64,000 nt of DNA from Sympetrum striolatum (lineage: Eukaryota > Arthropoda > Insecta > Odonata > Libellulidae), in assembly GCA_947579665.1 (NCBI GenBank), contig OX388343.1, positions 90,562,254 to 90,626,253 on the forward strand, given 5' to 3'. The notes under the pieces were generated by a model that ran no database searches, was not told the origin of the DNA, and saw nothing but the letters and a program-made list of their open reading frames with translations. Positions 50,656-63,100 of the stretch are shown here, piece after piece; position 1 is the stretch's first letter; every line of letters begins with the position of its first letter. The position numbers were made by a program, and so were the translations under genes.

Positions 50656-51928
50656 TCTTTATATATAATTTCCGAAGTGTCCGTCCGTCCGTCCGTCCGT
50701 CCGTCCGTCCGTCCGTCCGTCCGTCCGTCCGTCTGTCCGTCCGTCCCCCCCTTTATTTCAGAAACGGTTTGACTTAGAGATTCGAAACAAACTGCATTGT
50801 GTTTCTACGAGTTAGAAACCCCTAGGAAAACTATTCCCATTACTAAGAAAGCCCGGGTTCGAACCCAGGAGTCCATAATACGGTTCCATAAGGAATACAC
50901 GTAAACTTCACTTTTATCGCTTGCAGGCTTTGTTTCTTTCGCAAAATTAAATTAGTAACACAAGTCGTACAAAGTCGAGACAAGTACCAAAAGAAAGGAA
51001 ATTGAATGGAAATTCTTATTTCAGTCGTAGAATATCGTTTACGATTCGAAATTGTAAACATTTTGATAAAATGCACCAATATTTTATCAATATTTTGATG
51101 TTGTAAACAACTCATCTCCATGACGACCCAAGCAATTTTTACTTTCTCCCTATAGAGAAGACCTCCAGATTTCGACGGAAATAGATGTTTTGGGGCCCAT
51201 AGAGCACGTTTAGCTATTTTCCCGAACATGTCTGTCTGTGTGTCTGTCTGTCTGTCTGTGGTTAAAAAGTTTGTGGGTGCTCTATCTTAAAAAGTAATTA
51301 TCCGATCATTTTCAAAATTCATATTTAGAATTTTCCTAACAATGCCAAGAGTTGATTAGTTTTTGGAGATTATCGCTAAACCGGAAGTTACGGTTTATCC
51401 GGAACAAAATTTTGTTTCTTAAATATCTCTGTAAGAATGCAATATAGGTATATACATTTACACACAAAAGTTGTAGAAATTATACTTTACTATAACTTTT
51501 GTAGCAAACATATTTTCGTAACACTAATTGTTTAGGAGTTATTTCCAAATAATGGTTAACCGGAAGTTGTTGTTTACCCAGAAAATGAAGTTTTTCATAC
51601 TTATCTCTGTCAGAATGCAATATAGGTATATACATTTGCACACAAAAGTTGTATATAATGTATTTTACTACAACTGTTGTAGAAAACAGTTTTTCGTTAC
51701 ACTTATTGTTTAGGAGTTATTCCCAAATAATGGTTAACCGGAAGTTGTTGTTAATCCAGAAATGGAAGCTTTTCATACATATCTCTGTAAAAATGCAATG
51801 TAGGTAGGTATATACAATTGTAAACAAAACTTATTGATAATGTATTTTACTACAACTTTTGTATGAAACATTTTTTCGTAACACTAATTGCTTAGGAGTT
51901 ATTCTTGAATAATGGTTAACCGGAAGTT
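50656..51928 (+). mobile_element. Helitron 5' fragment in U11
   Basis: Same 1273-bp fragment with the identical breakpoint as in U1. Confidence 0.85.
51351..51928. repeat. Helitron minisatellite (U11)
   Basis: As in U1, ending at the same breakpoint. Confidence 0.85.
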
Positions 51929-52684
51929 CCAGTTCCAGCTGGATCGGAAGGTCCAGTTAACGGGTCAATGGATTATTGCTGAGTTCTTGTGGAAATATTC
52001 AAATCTAGTCCAATTTCGACTTGGTTTGATATATTTTGCTTAGCATATTAGGTCCAAATAACTTCAAATGCTTGCAAAATTCCCATTTCTCCCATCAATC
52101 TCCCATTCAATTGCAAATTGCTTAAAAAAATCAACTTTCATTCAACCTACCAAATATTATCTGTAAATTTTCCAAGTGTATACAATAGGCGTAACAGAGC
52201 TTTAACAATAGCAAGAAATATATAGAACATTTTATCGAATATTCCTAGTTTTCCCTTATTTCTCCGTAAATTGCTTCAAAATGAAAATTGTTTATTATTT
52301 TTCGGACGGTCTCTTAATAACTAGTATAATATGAAAAGTTAACGAAAAATTTAACTAAAGAGAGGAATATAATTAAACATTTTGTCCAAAATGGGAAGTT
52401 TCCGCCAATATCTTCGTAAATGCTTGAAAAATGAAATTTCTGTAAATATTTTGAACGACCAATATAAAAAACCACAAAGCGAGACAAAATGTTTACTTGG
52501 ATTCGAAGAGCCAAAGTAATTTGGGCTGAAATGCCGTATTCGCCAATTTCTTTGTAAACTGATTGTAAAAATGGTTTCTTTTATTTATTAATTTCAAGTC
52601 CCACAAACATTCATTTTATGGAGTACTGCAAAAATAGATGTTAAAAAAACAATCAAACAAGACCATTCCACAATCAAAAAAAAT

Positions 52685-52766
52685 CAGACTAGCCTGGATT
52701 CGAACCCACGTCCGAGAGGCTAGAGCGAAACCTTGAGAGTGACGATAACCACTCGGCCACCATGGC
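52685..52766 (-). tRNA. tRNA-like 3 of U11
   Basis: Intact B box; T8 terminator. Confidence 0.5.
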
Positions 52767-53931
52767 CGGTGACGTATTTCCTCTTCTTAAATTGCCCGCG
52801 AAAAATTAAATTCCTTGGATAATATTTGGAAATATCACGTTAAATCTTCTGAACGAGTCCCATTTCGACTACGTTCATAATTATAATCAAAATATCATAA
52901 TAAATCGTATTTACAGCAATTTTAACTTAAGAGGAAAATAAAGATCACTAAAAGAGACGCTTTCATTCATTCGCAATGCCCACACTACGCAGAATCACTT
53001 TTTGAAGATTCAAATGGCCCACCTACCCATAATGCATCGTGGGAAAGAAAAGTAGGGAACTCGGATAAAAATTACGATTTTTGATGGCCTGTTACGGCCG
53101 AATGGGTGCAGATTTTTCCACAAAACTTTATAATTTTGTTTTTTAAATTCTTTAGTTTACTTTTGACCTCGGAAAAAGCTTACGATGCTGCTCCAAGTCT
53201 ATCCACGAATGTGCTGAATGGACATTGAAATGTGTTGAATTGCAAAGGGAATATGCAATAAAAAATGTTTCATAGAAATTAATCACGTAATACGGAAGAT
53301 TTCTGATTATTAAGCTCGCGAAATTAATCCATATCGTACTTATTGTTGAAACTACAATGGGAGAAATAAAGATGGGAGTCGATAACGTAAGACGTACGAG
53401 GTGCAGCGAATGGCATGACCGCATTCCTGAAGGTGCGCATCAAATTCGCGGCAAAATTAAATTTCAATGTCCCGAGCTCGAATTTCGGGGTGCCCATTTC
53501 TTTTGATGCGGCGTTATTTTCGAGTAAATGCGGTATTATGTAATTGATTCATGCATCATAAGGAACCTGCGTCATCTTGTATAAAATGGGGAAAGAAAAC
53601 TGCTCAATAATCGTCGAAAAATAATGCTGTGTCATTATATGATCTTAAATAAATATGTTATATCTCGAAAAAAGGTTTTTCGGTAAAAGCAATGAGTATA
53701 CCTGTATTAAACGTATCAGAAGATAATAAATAGATTAGCTTAAAATCGAGCCAAAACTTGAATTCGTTTTCCTGGATCTATTTTATGCTAACTTTGAAAG
53801 TAAAGGTAAATTAAAATCAAAGTTTGCTATTTTAAAGGAAAACCGGACTTCTTTTAATTAGATTCAAGTCTATCGTAATTTTTTCACGCATTTCTTTGTA
53901 CTCCGTACGAAAAACGGGCAAGAAAAAAGTC

Positions 53932-54014
53932 TGACGGGATCGGGAATCGAACCCGGGATCTTCCTCTCCATGGGACAGTTGGAAGAGTGCCTTAACCAGC
54001 TCGGCCATCCGGCC
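53932..54014 (-). tRNA. tRNA-like 1 of U12
   Basis: T-stem variant as in U2. Confidence 0.5.
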
Positions 54015-54045
54015 AGCAAACATTTCTCACGCCGGTTTGAGCTCG

Positions 54046-54119
54046 GGCCAGATAGCCTAGATGGTTAAAGCTCTCTTCCAGAGAGACGAAGATCCCGGGT
54101 TCGATACCCGGCCCCGTCA
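54046..54119 (+). tRNA. tRNA-like 2 of U12
   Basis: Same boxes and T7 terminator as in U1. Confidence 0.52.
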
Positions 54120-56421
54120 GACTTTTTTTCAGTTCGTTTTTCATTGGAAATTTTCCTGGGTGCTTGCCGTTATGTGCAATATACCTTTCCACATAATCTT
54201 CTACATATCATCTATTTGTAAAGATAAATATTCAACGATTGACGAAAGCAGATTTAGTGAAGATCGCAAACGTTTCCCAGATTCAGTGATTGTAATCTTT
54301 GGGTGAGCTGTGAAGTTGCATCTAAATTTCCAACATGGCATGCCTAATCAAAAAGGTAAAGCCTGTTTCTACGCAAGAAGTGATTGATTTATTGTTTTTC
54401 GAGTGCCTCCATTGGGGGTAAGATTCAATCTTTGTGTCGTAGGTGCTTTACGTTTGTTTCTGAATTATGATTACATTAGTGTTATTTTGAGAGTGATATT
54501 TCTTGACCTATTTCTGTGGTGTTTAATCATCCTTTATCCTTGAGTGCAATTTTCGAAATATCTCCTTATTTATGTGATCTTCGAATATTTGTAGACTTCA
54601 TTACAAATTTCTTTTCTTTGTTCATTGGTTTGCGAATAAATATATCCTAACATTTGCAATCTAAATAAGATTATGAGGAATCAACACTGCAACAATATTA
54701 TTTATCAATTTAATTTCCCCGTTGAGATTCAACAGGCGCAATCTCTTGGTGCCCCACGCGATCTTTTCCTAAGGAATTTTTCGACTCCGCGATCTTTCTT
54801 TTTATATTTAAATGATGCGATCCTTTTAATGGGATATGGAAGCTGGATCGGAAGGTCCAGTTAACGGGTCAATGGATTATTGCTGAGTTCTTGTGGAAAT
54901 ATTCAAAACTAGTCCAATTTCGACTAGGTTACCTCTGTTTTTTAAAATATTAGGTCCGAAATAACGGCAAAAATGGTAAGTTTTCTCCCATTTTATCGCA
55001 AATTGCTGGAAAAAATCTACTTTTCTTCAATATACCGGACATTCCGTATAAATTTCCCATGCGAATCAAAATACGAATAGCCGTACTGGAATTTTAAGAA
55101 AAGTTAGAAATATATAGAATATTTTGACAAAGATTACCGGTTTTCTCTGACTTCTGCGTAAATCGCTTCAAAATGGAATTTGGTTATCATTTCTCGGAAT
55201 GTTCTCGTATATCCCTTCAAAACCTGTAAATTGGAATTAGTTAACAAATATTTTACGTAAAGGGAGCAAAATAAATCAAATATTTTGCCAGAATGCCAAG
55301 ATTTCGCCAATTTCCTCCTAAATTGCTTGCAAAAAATGTAATTTTTGTCAATATTTTGTACGACCTCTTAGAAATCTTCAAAGTGAGGACATGCTTGACT
55401 ACGTATACTAGGTTTGAAGCTATAAAGAGAAGTAATTTAGGCAGAAATGCCGTATTCTCCGATTTCTTCCTAAACCGATGGTAAAAAAGGTTTATTTTAT
55501 TTATTTTTCATCAAGTATATTTAGCACAAACATTCATTTTATAGGCAATGCTCTGTCTGATATCATAAACATCTTTAAAATGAGATCAAATTCAACTATG
55601 AGTACTTGTGTTTTAAGCAAGTAAGCTCCATAAAACATAAAATTTGGGCCAAAATGCGAAGTTTTCGAAGATTTCTTCGTTATTTGTTGATAAAATTGCC
55701 TTTAATTTATTTTTGCTGAGGTCTCGTGGAAATATTCAAAACGAGTCCAATTTCGACTTGGTTTGATATATTTTGCTTAGCATATTAGGTCCAAATAACT
55801 TCAAATGCTTGCAAAATTCCCATTTCTCCCATCAATCTCCCATTCAATTGCAAATTGCTTAAAAAAATCAACTTTCATTCAACCTACCAAATATTATCTG
55901 TAAATTTTCCAAGTGTATACAATAGGCGTACCAGAGCTTTAACAAAAGCAAGAAATATATAGAACATTTTATCGAATATTCCTAGTTTTCCCTTATTTCT
56001 CCGTAAATTGCTTCAAAATAAAAATTGTTTATTATTTTTCGGACGGTCTCTTAATAACTAGTATAATACGAAAAGTTAACGAAAAATTTAACTAAAGAGA
56101 GGAATATAATTAAACATTTTGTCCAAAATGGGAAGTTTCCGCCAATATCTTCGTAAATGCTTGAAAAATGAAATTTCTGTAAATATTTTGAACGACCAAT
56201 ATAAAAAACCACAAAGTGAGACAAAATGTTTACTTGGATTCGAAGAGCCAAAGTAATTTGGGCTGAAATGCCGTATTCGCCAATTTCTTTGTAAACTGAT
56301 TGTAAAAATGGATTCTTTTATTTATTAATTTCAAGTCCCACAAACATTCATTTTATGGAGTACTGCAAAAATAGATGTTAAAAAAACAATCAAACAAGAC
56401 CATTCCACAATCAAAAAAAAA

Positions 56422-56503
56422 TAGACTAGCCTGGATTCGAATCCACATCCGAGAGGCTAGAGCGAAACCTTGAGAGTGACGATAACCACTCGGCCACCAT
56501 GGC
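56422..56503 (-). tRNA. tRNA-like 3 of U12, B-box variant
   Basis: G53 changed to A; T9 follows. Confidence 0.45.
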
Positions 56504-57668
56504 CGGTGACGTATTTCCTCTTCTTAAATTGCCCGCGAAAAATTAAATTCCTTGGATAATATTTGGAAATATCACGTTAAATCTTCTGAACGAGTCCCAT
56601 TTCGACTACGTTCATAATTATAATCAAAATATCATAATAAATCGTATTTACAGCAATTTTAACTTAAGAGGAAAATAAAGATCACTAAAAGAGACGCTTT
56701 CATTCATTCGCAATGCCCACACTACGCAGAATCACTTTTTGAAGATTCAAATGGCCCACCTACCCATAATGCATCGTGGGAAAGAAAAGTAGGGAACTCG
56801 GATAAAAATTACGATTTTTGATGGCCTGTTACGGCCGAATGGGTGCAGATTTTTCCACAAAACTTTATAATTTTGTTTTTTAAATTCTTTAGTTTACTTT
56901 TGACCTCGGAAAAAGCTTACGATGCTGCTCCAAGTCTATCCACGAATGTGCTGAATGGACATTGAAATGTGTTGAATTGCAAAGGGAATATGCAATAAAA
57001 AATGTTTCATAGAAATTAATCACGTAATACGGAAGATTTCTGATTATTAAGCTCGCGAAATTAATCCATATCGTACTTATTGTTGAAACTACAATGGGAG
57101 AAATAAAGATGGGAGTCGATAACGTAAGACGTACGAGGTGCAGCGAATGGCATGACCGCATTCCTGAAGGTGCGCATCAAATTCGCGGCAAAATTAAATT
57201 TCAATGTCCCGAGCTCGAATTTCGGGGTGCCCATTTCTTTTGATGCGGCGTTATTTTCGAGTAAATGCGGTATTATGTAATTGATTCATGCATCATAAGG
57301 AACCTGCGTCATCTTGTATAAAATGGGGAAAGAAAACTGCTCAATAATCGTCGAAAAATAATGCTGTGTCATTATATGATCTTAAATAAATATGTTATAT
57401 CTCGAAAAAAGGTTTTTCGGTAAAAGCAATGAGTATACCTGTATTAAACGTATCAGAAGATAATAAATAGATTAGCTTAAAATCGAGCCAAAACTTGAAT
57501 TCGTTTTCCTGGATCTATTTTATGCTAACTTTGAAAGTAAAGGTAAATTAAAATCAAAGTTTGCTATTTTAAAGGAAAACCGGACTTCTTTTAATTAGAT
57601 TCAAGTCTATCGTAATTTTTTCACGCATTTCTTTGTACTCCGTACGAAAAACGGGCAAGAAAAAAGTC

Positions 57669-57751
57669 TGACGGGACCGGGAATCGAACCCGGGATCTTC
57701 CTCTCCATGGGACAGTTGGAAGAGTGCCTTAACCAGCTCGGCCATCCGGCC
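57669..57751 (-). tRNA. tRNA-like 1 of U13
   Basis: Intact T stem, as in U1. Confidence 0.52.
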
Positions 57752-57782
57752 AGCAAACATTTCTCACGCCGGTTTGAGCTCG

Positions 57783-57856
57783 GGCCAGATAGCCTAGATG
57801 GTTAAAGCTCTCTTCCAGAGAGACGAAGATCCCGGGTTCGATACCCGGCCCCGTCA
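57783..57856 (+). tRNA. tRNA-like 2 of U13
   Basis: Same boxes and T7 terminator as in U1. Confidence 0.52.
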
Positions 57857-60108
57857 GACTTTTTTTCAGTTCGTTTTTCATTGGAAATTTTCCTGGGTGC
57901 TTGCCGTTATGTGCAATATACCTTTCCACATAATCTTCTACATATCATCTATTTGTAAAGATAAATATTCAACGATTGACGAAAGCAGATTTAGTGAAGA
58001 TCGCAAACGTTTCCCAGATTCAGTGATTGTAATCTTTGGGTGAGCTGTGAAGTTGCATCTAAATTTCCAACATGGCATGCCTAATCAAAAAGGTAAAGCC
58101 TGTTTCTACGCAAGAAGTGATTGATTTATTGTTTTTCGAGTGCCTCCATTGGGGGTAAGATTCAATCTTTGTGTCGTAGGTGCTTTACGTTTGTTTCTGA
58201 ATTATGATTACATTAGTGTTATTTTGAGAGTGATATTTCTTGACCTATTTCTGTGGTGTTTAATCATCCTTTATCCTTGAGTGCAATTTTCGAAATATCT
58301 CCTTATTTATGTGATCTTCGAATATTTGTAGACTTCATTACAAATTTCTTTTCTTTGTTCATTGGTTTGCGAATAAATATATCCTAACATTTGCAATCTA
58401 AATAAGATTATGAGGAATCAACACTGCAACAATATTATTTATCAATTTAATTTCCCCGTTGAGATTCAACAGGCGCAATCTCTTGGTGCCCCACGCGATC
58501 TTTTCCTAAGGAATTTTTCGACTCCGCGATCTTTCTTTTTATATTTAAATGATGCGATCCTTTTAATGGGATATGGAAGCTGGATCGGAAGGTCCAGTTA
58601 ACGGGTCAATGGATTATTGCTGAGTTCTTGTGGAAATATTCAAAACTAGTCCAATTTCGACTAGGTTACCTCTGTTTTTTAAAATATTAGGTCCGAAATA
58701 ACGGCAAAAATGGTAAGTTTTCTCCCATTTTATCGCAAATTGCTGGAAAAAATCTACTTTTCTTCAATATACCGGACATTCCGTATAAATTTCCCATGCG
58801 AATCAAAATACGAATAGCCGTACTGGAATTTTAAGAAAAGTTAGAAATATATAGAATATTTTGACAAAGATTACCGGTTTTCTCTGACTTCTGCGTAAAT
58901 CGCTTCAAAATGGAATTTGGTTATCATTTCTCGGAATGTTCTCGTATATCCCTTCAAAACCTGTAAATTGGAATTAGTTAACAAATATTTTACGTAAAGG
59001 GAGCAAAATAAATCAAATATTTTGCCAGAATGCCAAGATTTCGCCAATTTCCTCCTAAATTGCTTGCAAAAAATGTAATTTTTGTCAATATTTTGTACGA
59101 CCTCTTAGAAATCTTCAAAGTGAGGACATGCTTGACTACGTATACTAGGTTTGAAGCTATAAAGAGAAGTAATTTAGGCAGAAATGCCGTATTCTCCGAT
59201 TTCTTCCTAAACCGATGGTAAAAAAGGTTTATTTTATTTATTTTTCATCAAGTATATTTAGCACAAACATTCACTTTATAGGCAATGCTCTGTCTGATAT
59301 CATAAACATCTTTAAAATGAGATCAAATTCAACTATGAGTACTTGTGTTTTAAGCAAGTAAGCTCCATAAAACATAAAATTTGGGCCAAAATGCGAAGTT
59401 TTCGAAGATTTCTTCGTTATTTGTTGATAAAATTGCCTTTAATTTATTTTTGCTGAGGTCTCGTGGAAATATTCAAAACGAGTCCAATTTCGACTTGGTT
59501 TGATATATTTTGCTTAGCATATTAGGTCCAAATAACTTCAAATGCTTGCAAAATTCCCATTTCTCCCATCAATCTCCCATTCAATTGCAAATTGCTTAAA
59601 AAAATCAACTTTCATTCAACCTACCAAATATTATCTGTAAATTTTCCAAGTGTATACAATAGGCGTACCAGAGCTTTAACAAAAGCAAGAAATATATAGA
59701 ACATTTTATCGAATATTCCTAGTTTTCCCTTATTTCTCCGTAAATTGCTTCAAAATAAAAATTGTTTATTATTTTTCGGACGGTCTCTTAATAACTAGTA
59801 TAATACGAAAAGTTAACGAAAAATTTAACTAAAGAGAGGAATATAATTAAACATTTTGTCCAAAATGGGAAGTTTCCGCCAATATCTTCGTAAATGCTTG
59901 AAAAATGAAATTTCTGTAAATATTTTGAACGACCAATATAAAAAACCACAAAGTGAGACAAAATGTTTACTTGGATTCGAAGAGCCAAAGTAATTTGGGC
60001 TGAAATGCCGTATTCGCCAATTTCTTTGTAAACTGATTGTAAAAATGGATTCTTTTATTTATTAATTTCAAGTCCCACAAACATTCATTTTATGGAGTAC
60101 TGCAAAAA

Positions 60109-63100
60109 TCTTTATATATAATTTCCGAAGTGTCCGTCCGTCCGTCCGTCCGTCCGTCCGTCCGTCCGTCCGTCCGTCCGTCCGTCTGTCCGTCCGTCCC
60201 CCCCTTTATTTCAGAAACGGTTTGACTTAGAGATTCGAAACAAACTGCATTGTGTTTCTACGAGTTAGAAACCCCTAGGAAAACTATTCCCATTACTAAG
60301 AAAGCCCGGGTTCGAACCCAGGAGTCCATAATACGGTTCCATAAGGAATACACGTAAACTTCACTTTTATCGCTTGCAGGCTTTGTTTCTTTCGCAAAAT
60401 TAAATTAGTAACACAAGTCGTACAAAGTCGAGACAAGTACCAAAAGAAAGGAAATTGAATGGAAATTCTTATTTCAGTCGTAGAATATCGTTTACGATTC
60501 GAAATTGTAAACATTTTGATAAAATGCACCAATATTTTATCAATATTTTGATGTTGTAAACAACTCATCTCCATGACGACCCAAGCAATTTTTACTTTCT
60601 CCCTATAGAGAAGACCTCCAGATTTCGACGGAAATAGATGTTTTGGGGCCCATAGAGCACGTTTAGCTATTTTCCCGAACATGTCTGTCTGTGTGTCTGT
60701 CTGTCTGTCTGTGGTTAAAAAGTTTGTGGGTGCTCTATCTTAAAAAGTAATTATCCGATCATTTTCAAAATTCATATTTAGAATTTTCCTAACAATGCCA
60801 AGAGTTGATTAGTTTTTGGAGATTATCGCTAAACCGGAAGTTACGGTTTATCCGGAACAAAATTTTGTTTCTTAAATATCTCTGTAAGAATGCAATATAG
60901 GTATATACATTTACACACAAAAGTTGTAGAAATTATACTTTACTATAACTTTTGTAGCAAACATATTTTCGTAACACTAATTGTTTAGGAGTTATTTCCA
61001 AATAATGGTTAACCGGAAGTTGTTGTTTACCCAGAAAATGAAGTTTTTCATACTTATCTCTGTCAGAATGCAATATAGGTATATACATTTGCACACAAAA
61101 GTTGTATATAATGTATTTTACTACAACTGTTGTAGAAAACAGTTTTTCGTTACACTTATTGTTTAGGAGTTATTCCCAAATAATGGTTAACCGGAAGTTG
61201 TTGTTAATCCAGAAATGGAAGCTTTTCATACATATCTCTGTAAAAATGCAATGTAGGTAGGTATATACAATTGTAAACAAAACTTATTGATAATGTATTT
61301 TACTACAACTTTTGTATGAAACATTTTTTCGTAACACTGATTGCTTAGGAGTTATTCTTGAATAATGGTTAACCGGAAGTTGTTGTTTACCCAGAAATTG
61401 AAGTTTTTCATACTTATGTCTGTCAAAATGCAATGTAGGTATATACAATTATTTACCAAAGTTGTAGATAATGTTTTTTACTACAAAGCTTGTATGAAAC
61501 ATTTTCCTGTAACACTCATTGTTTTGGAGTTATTTATATATTACCGGCATAGGCTTATGTTTTCAATAAATACGGAGAAAGTCATGAGTTGGCCACATCA
61601 GATTTTTCATTTTGAGCTCATGAGTTTATCCATAGGAAGACATATAGAATAAATGATCAGTTAAAACTAATGCTGAAAATAAGAGATGCACTATATTAGA
61701 TATACAATAGAAGAAATTATATTTATACATTTATATATATAATTATATTATAAACATTTTCAGATAAAAACAATATCCTCCGAAAAATATCGCGAAAAAT
61801 ATACCAAAATTTAAAAAAAATCAAATTTTGTTTATTTCTCAGTAGCAACCGAACTTTGTTTATATCAACGTAATTTTTAACAGTGTTTCCGTGAAATAAA
61901 ACAGTTTTATTAGTATTGTGCTTCTTATAATTGCTTTCTCTCGATCAATTCAACTGAATACATATAAATAAACAGGTACGTTGCGAATGTTTTTGATATA
62001 ATCTTCTGAATTAAGTATTAAATCTAATATATTATCAACGATGAATATTTAGAGATAGAGAAAAATGTAGTCAGTGAAGATCGTAAAGATTTCTCTTGAT
62101 TCGATGCTCGGATTCTCACAGGAGTAGAACATCCAGTGATCAATATGTAGCAAATCGCTAACATCGCATACCTGTGATCAATATGTAGCAAATCGCTAAC
62201 ATCGCATACCTGTCCAAAAAGGTAAAGCAATTTTATGTTTTGTTATATGCAGAATACAAAAAGTGATTCATTTGTGGCAATTTTGATTGCTTTCACTCCA
62301 TATAAATTTACTATCTTATCGTGAGCTGTTTAATTTTCGTTTCTGTTTTGGCATTGTGATTGAGTTTGTGTTATTAGATGGTTTTCCGTGTTTATGTTAC
62401 ACATTTTAGTATTGGGGTAAAAGTTAGCTACACAACTCACTTACTTTCCGCGAAAAAAATTGTTGTTGGTTTTTAGGGGCATATAGAATTTATTTCTATA
62501 TAATCATCGTTTCCGTTATCTCTTTGTGCCTTTCTTAAAATGTCTTCTTATCCTAATGTGATCTTAATAGTTTCATTTCTGGAGTCTCCGGGATCGAAAT
62601 CCGGAACCCATAATTCGTTTCCATTTATATTACAAGCACGAAAAACCTACTTTAAATCGTCCTATTTTTATTCTTTTTAGTGATGCATAAATTAATATCC
62701 TACTGCTATTGGTTTAAATGCCATGGTTTTTACACTAGTGTTCCTCTCCGAGACAATTACCTGCTGACGATGTCACAGCATTATTTTTTTATTTTCAGCA
62801 ACTGACCTGCTTTTAACTATTTAATTTACGAGAAACTTTTACTAGGCAGTAGTGAACCATTCAGACGTCATTTTCACAGTGATTGCGTTTCGCGAAGACG
62901 AGTGAATATTTTAAATTGGTACTTAATTGAAGTGTAACCACATGGGAAGCAATTGAATTAGGTGGACCGATGACAATTTTCATAGATTGACTGAAAGTGA
63001 TTACTTTTTGTGAAATGGAATCGGTCATCAATAATTACATTAATGTGTCTGTTTATATATTATTATTAATTAATGCATTCAGAAGAAAAGAACTAGGTAT

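Larger units (their letters stand above)
47071..52786. repeat. Satellite unit U11, chimeric type (5716 bp)
   Basis: Same architecture and breakpoints as U1: unit to 50655, Helitron fragment 50656-51928, filler 51929-51936, back half 51937-52786 with the 833-bp deletion. Shares further private bases with U1, for example CATTTATTTG after the plus-strand tRNA-like. Confidence 0.94.
52787..56523. repeat. Satellite unit U12, canonical (3737 bp)
   Basis: Canonical unit between a chimeric unit and a Helitron-bearing one; has the B-box variant of the terminal tRNA-like. Confidence 0.95.

Noticed and set aside
4606..57161. Thirteen copies of 60-90 codon frames in the satellite units
   Set aside because: Identical because the units are; no domain, no start context, and several overlap the tRNA-like modules (the PGIEPGIF and GEEDPGFDSR pieces are translations of T arms).
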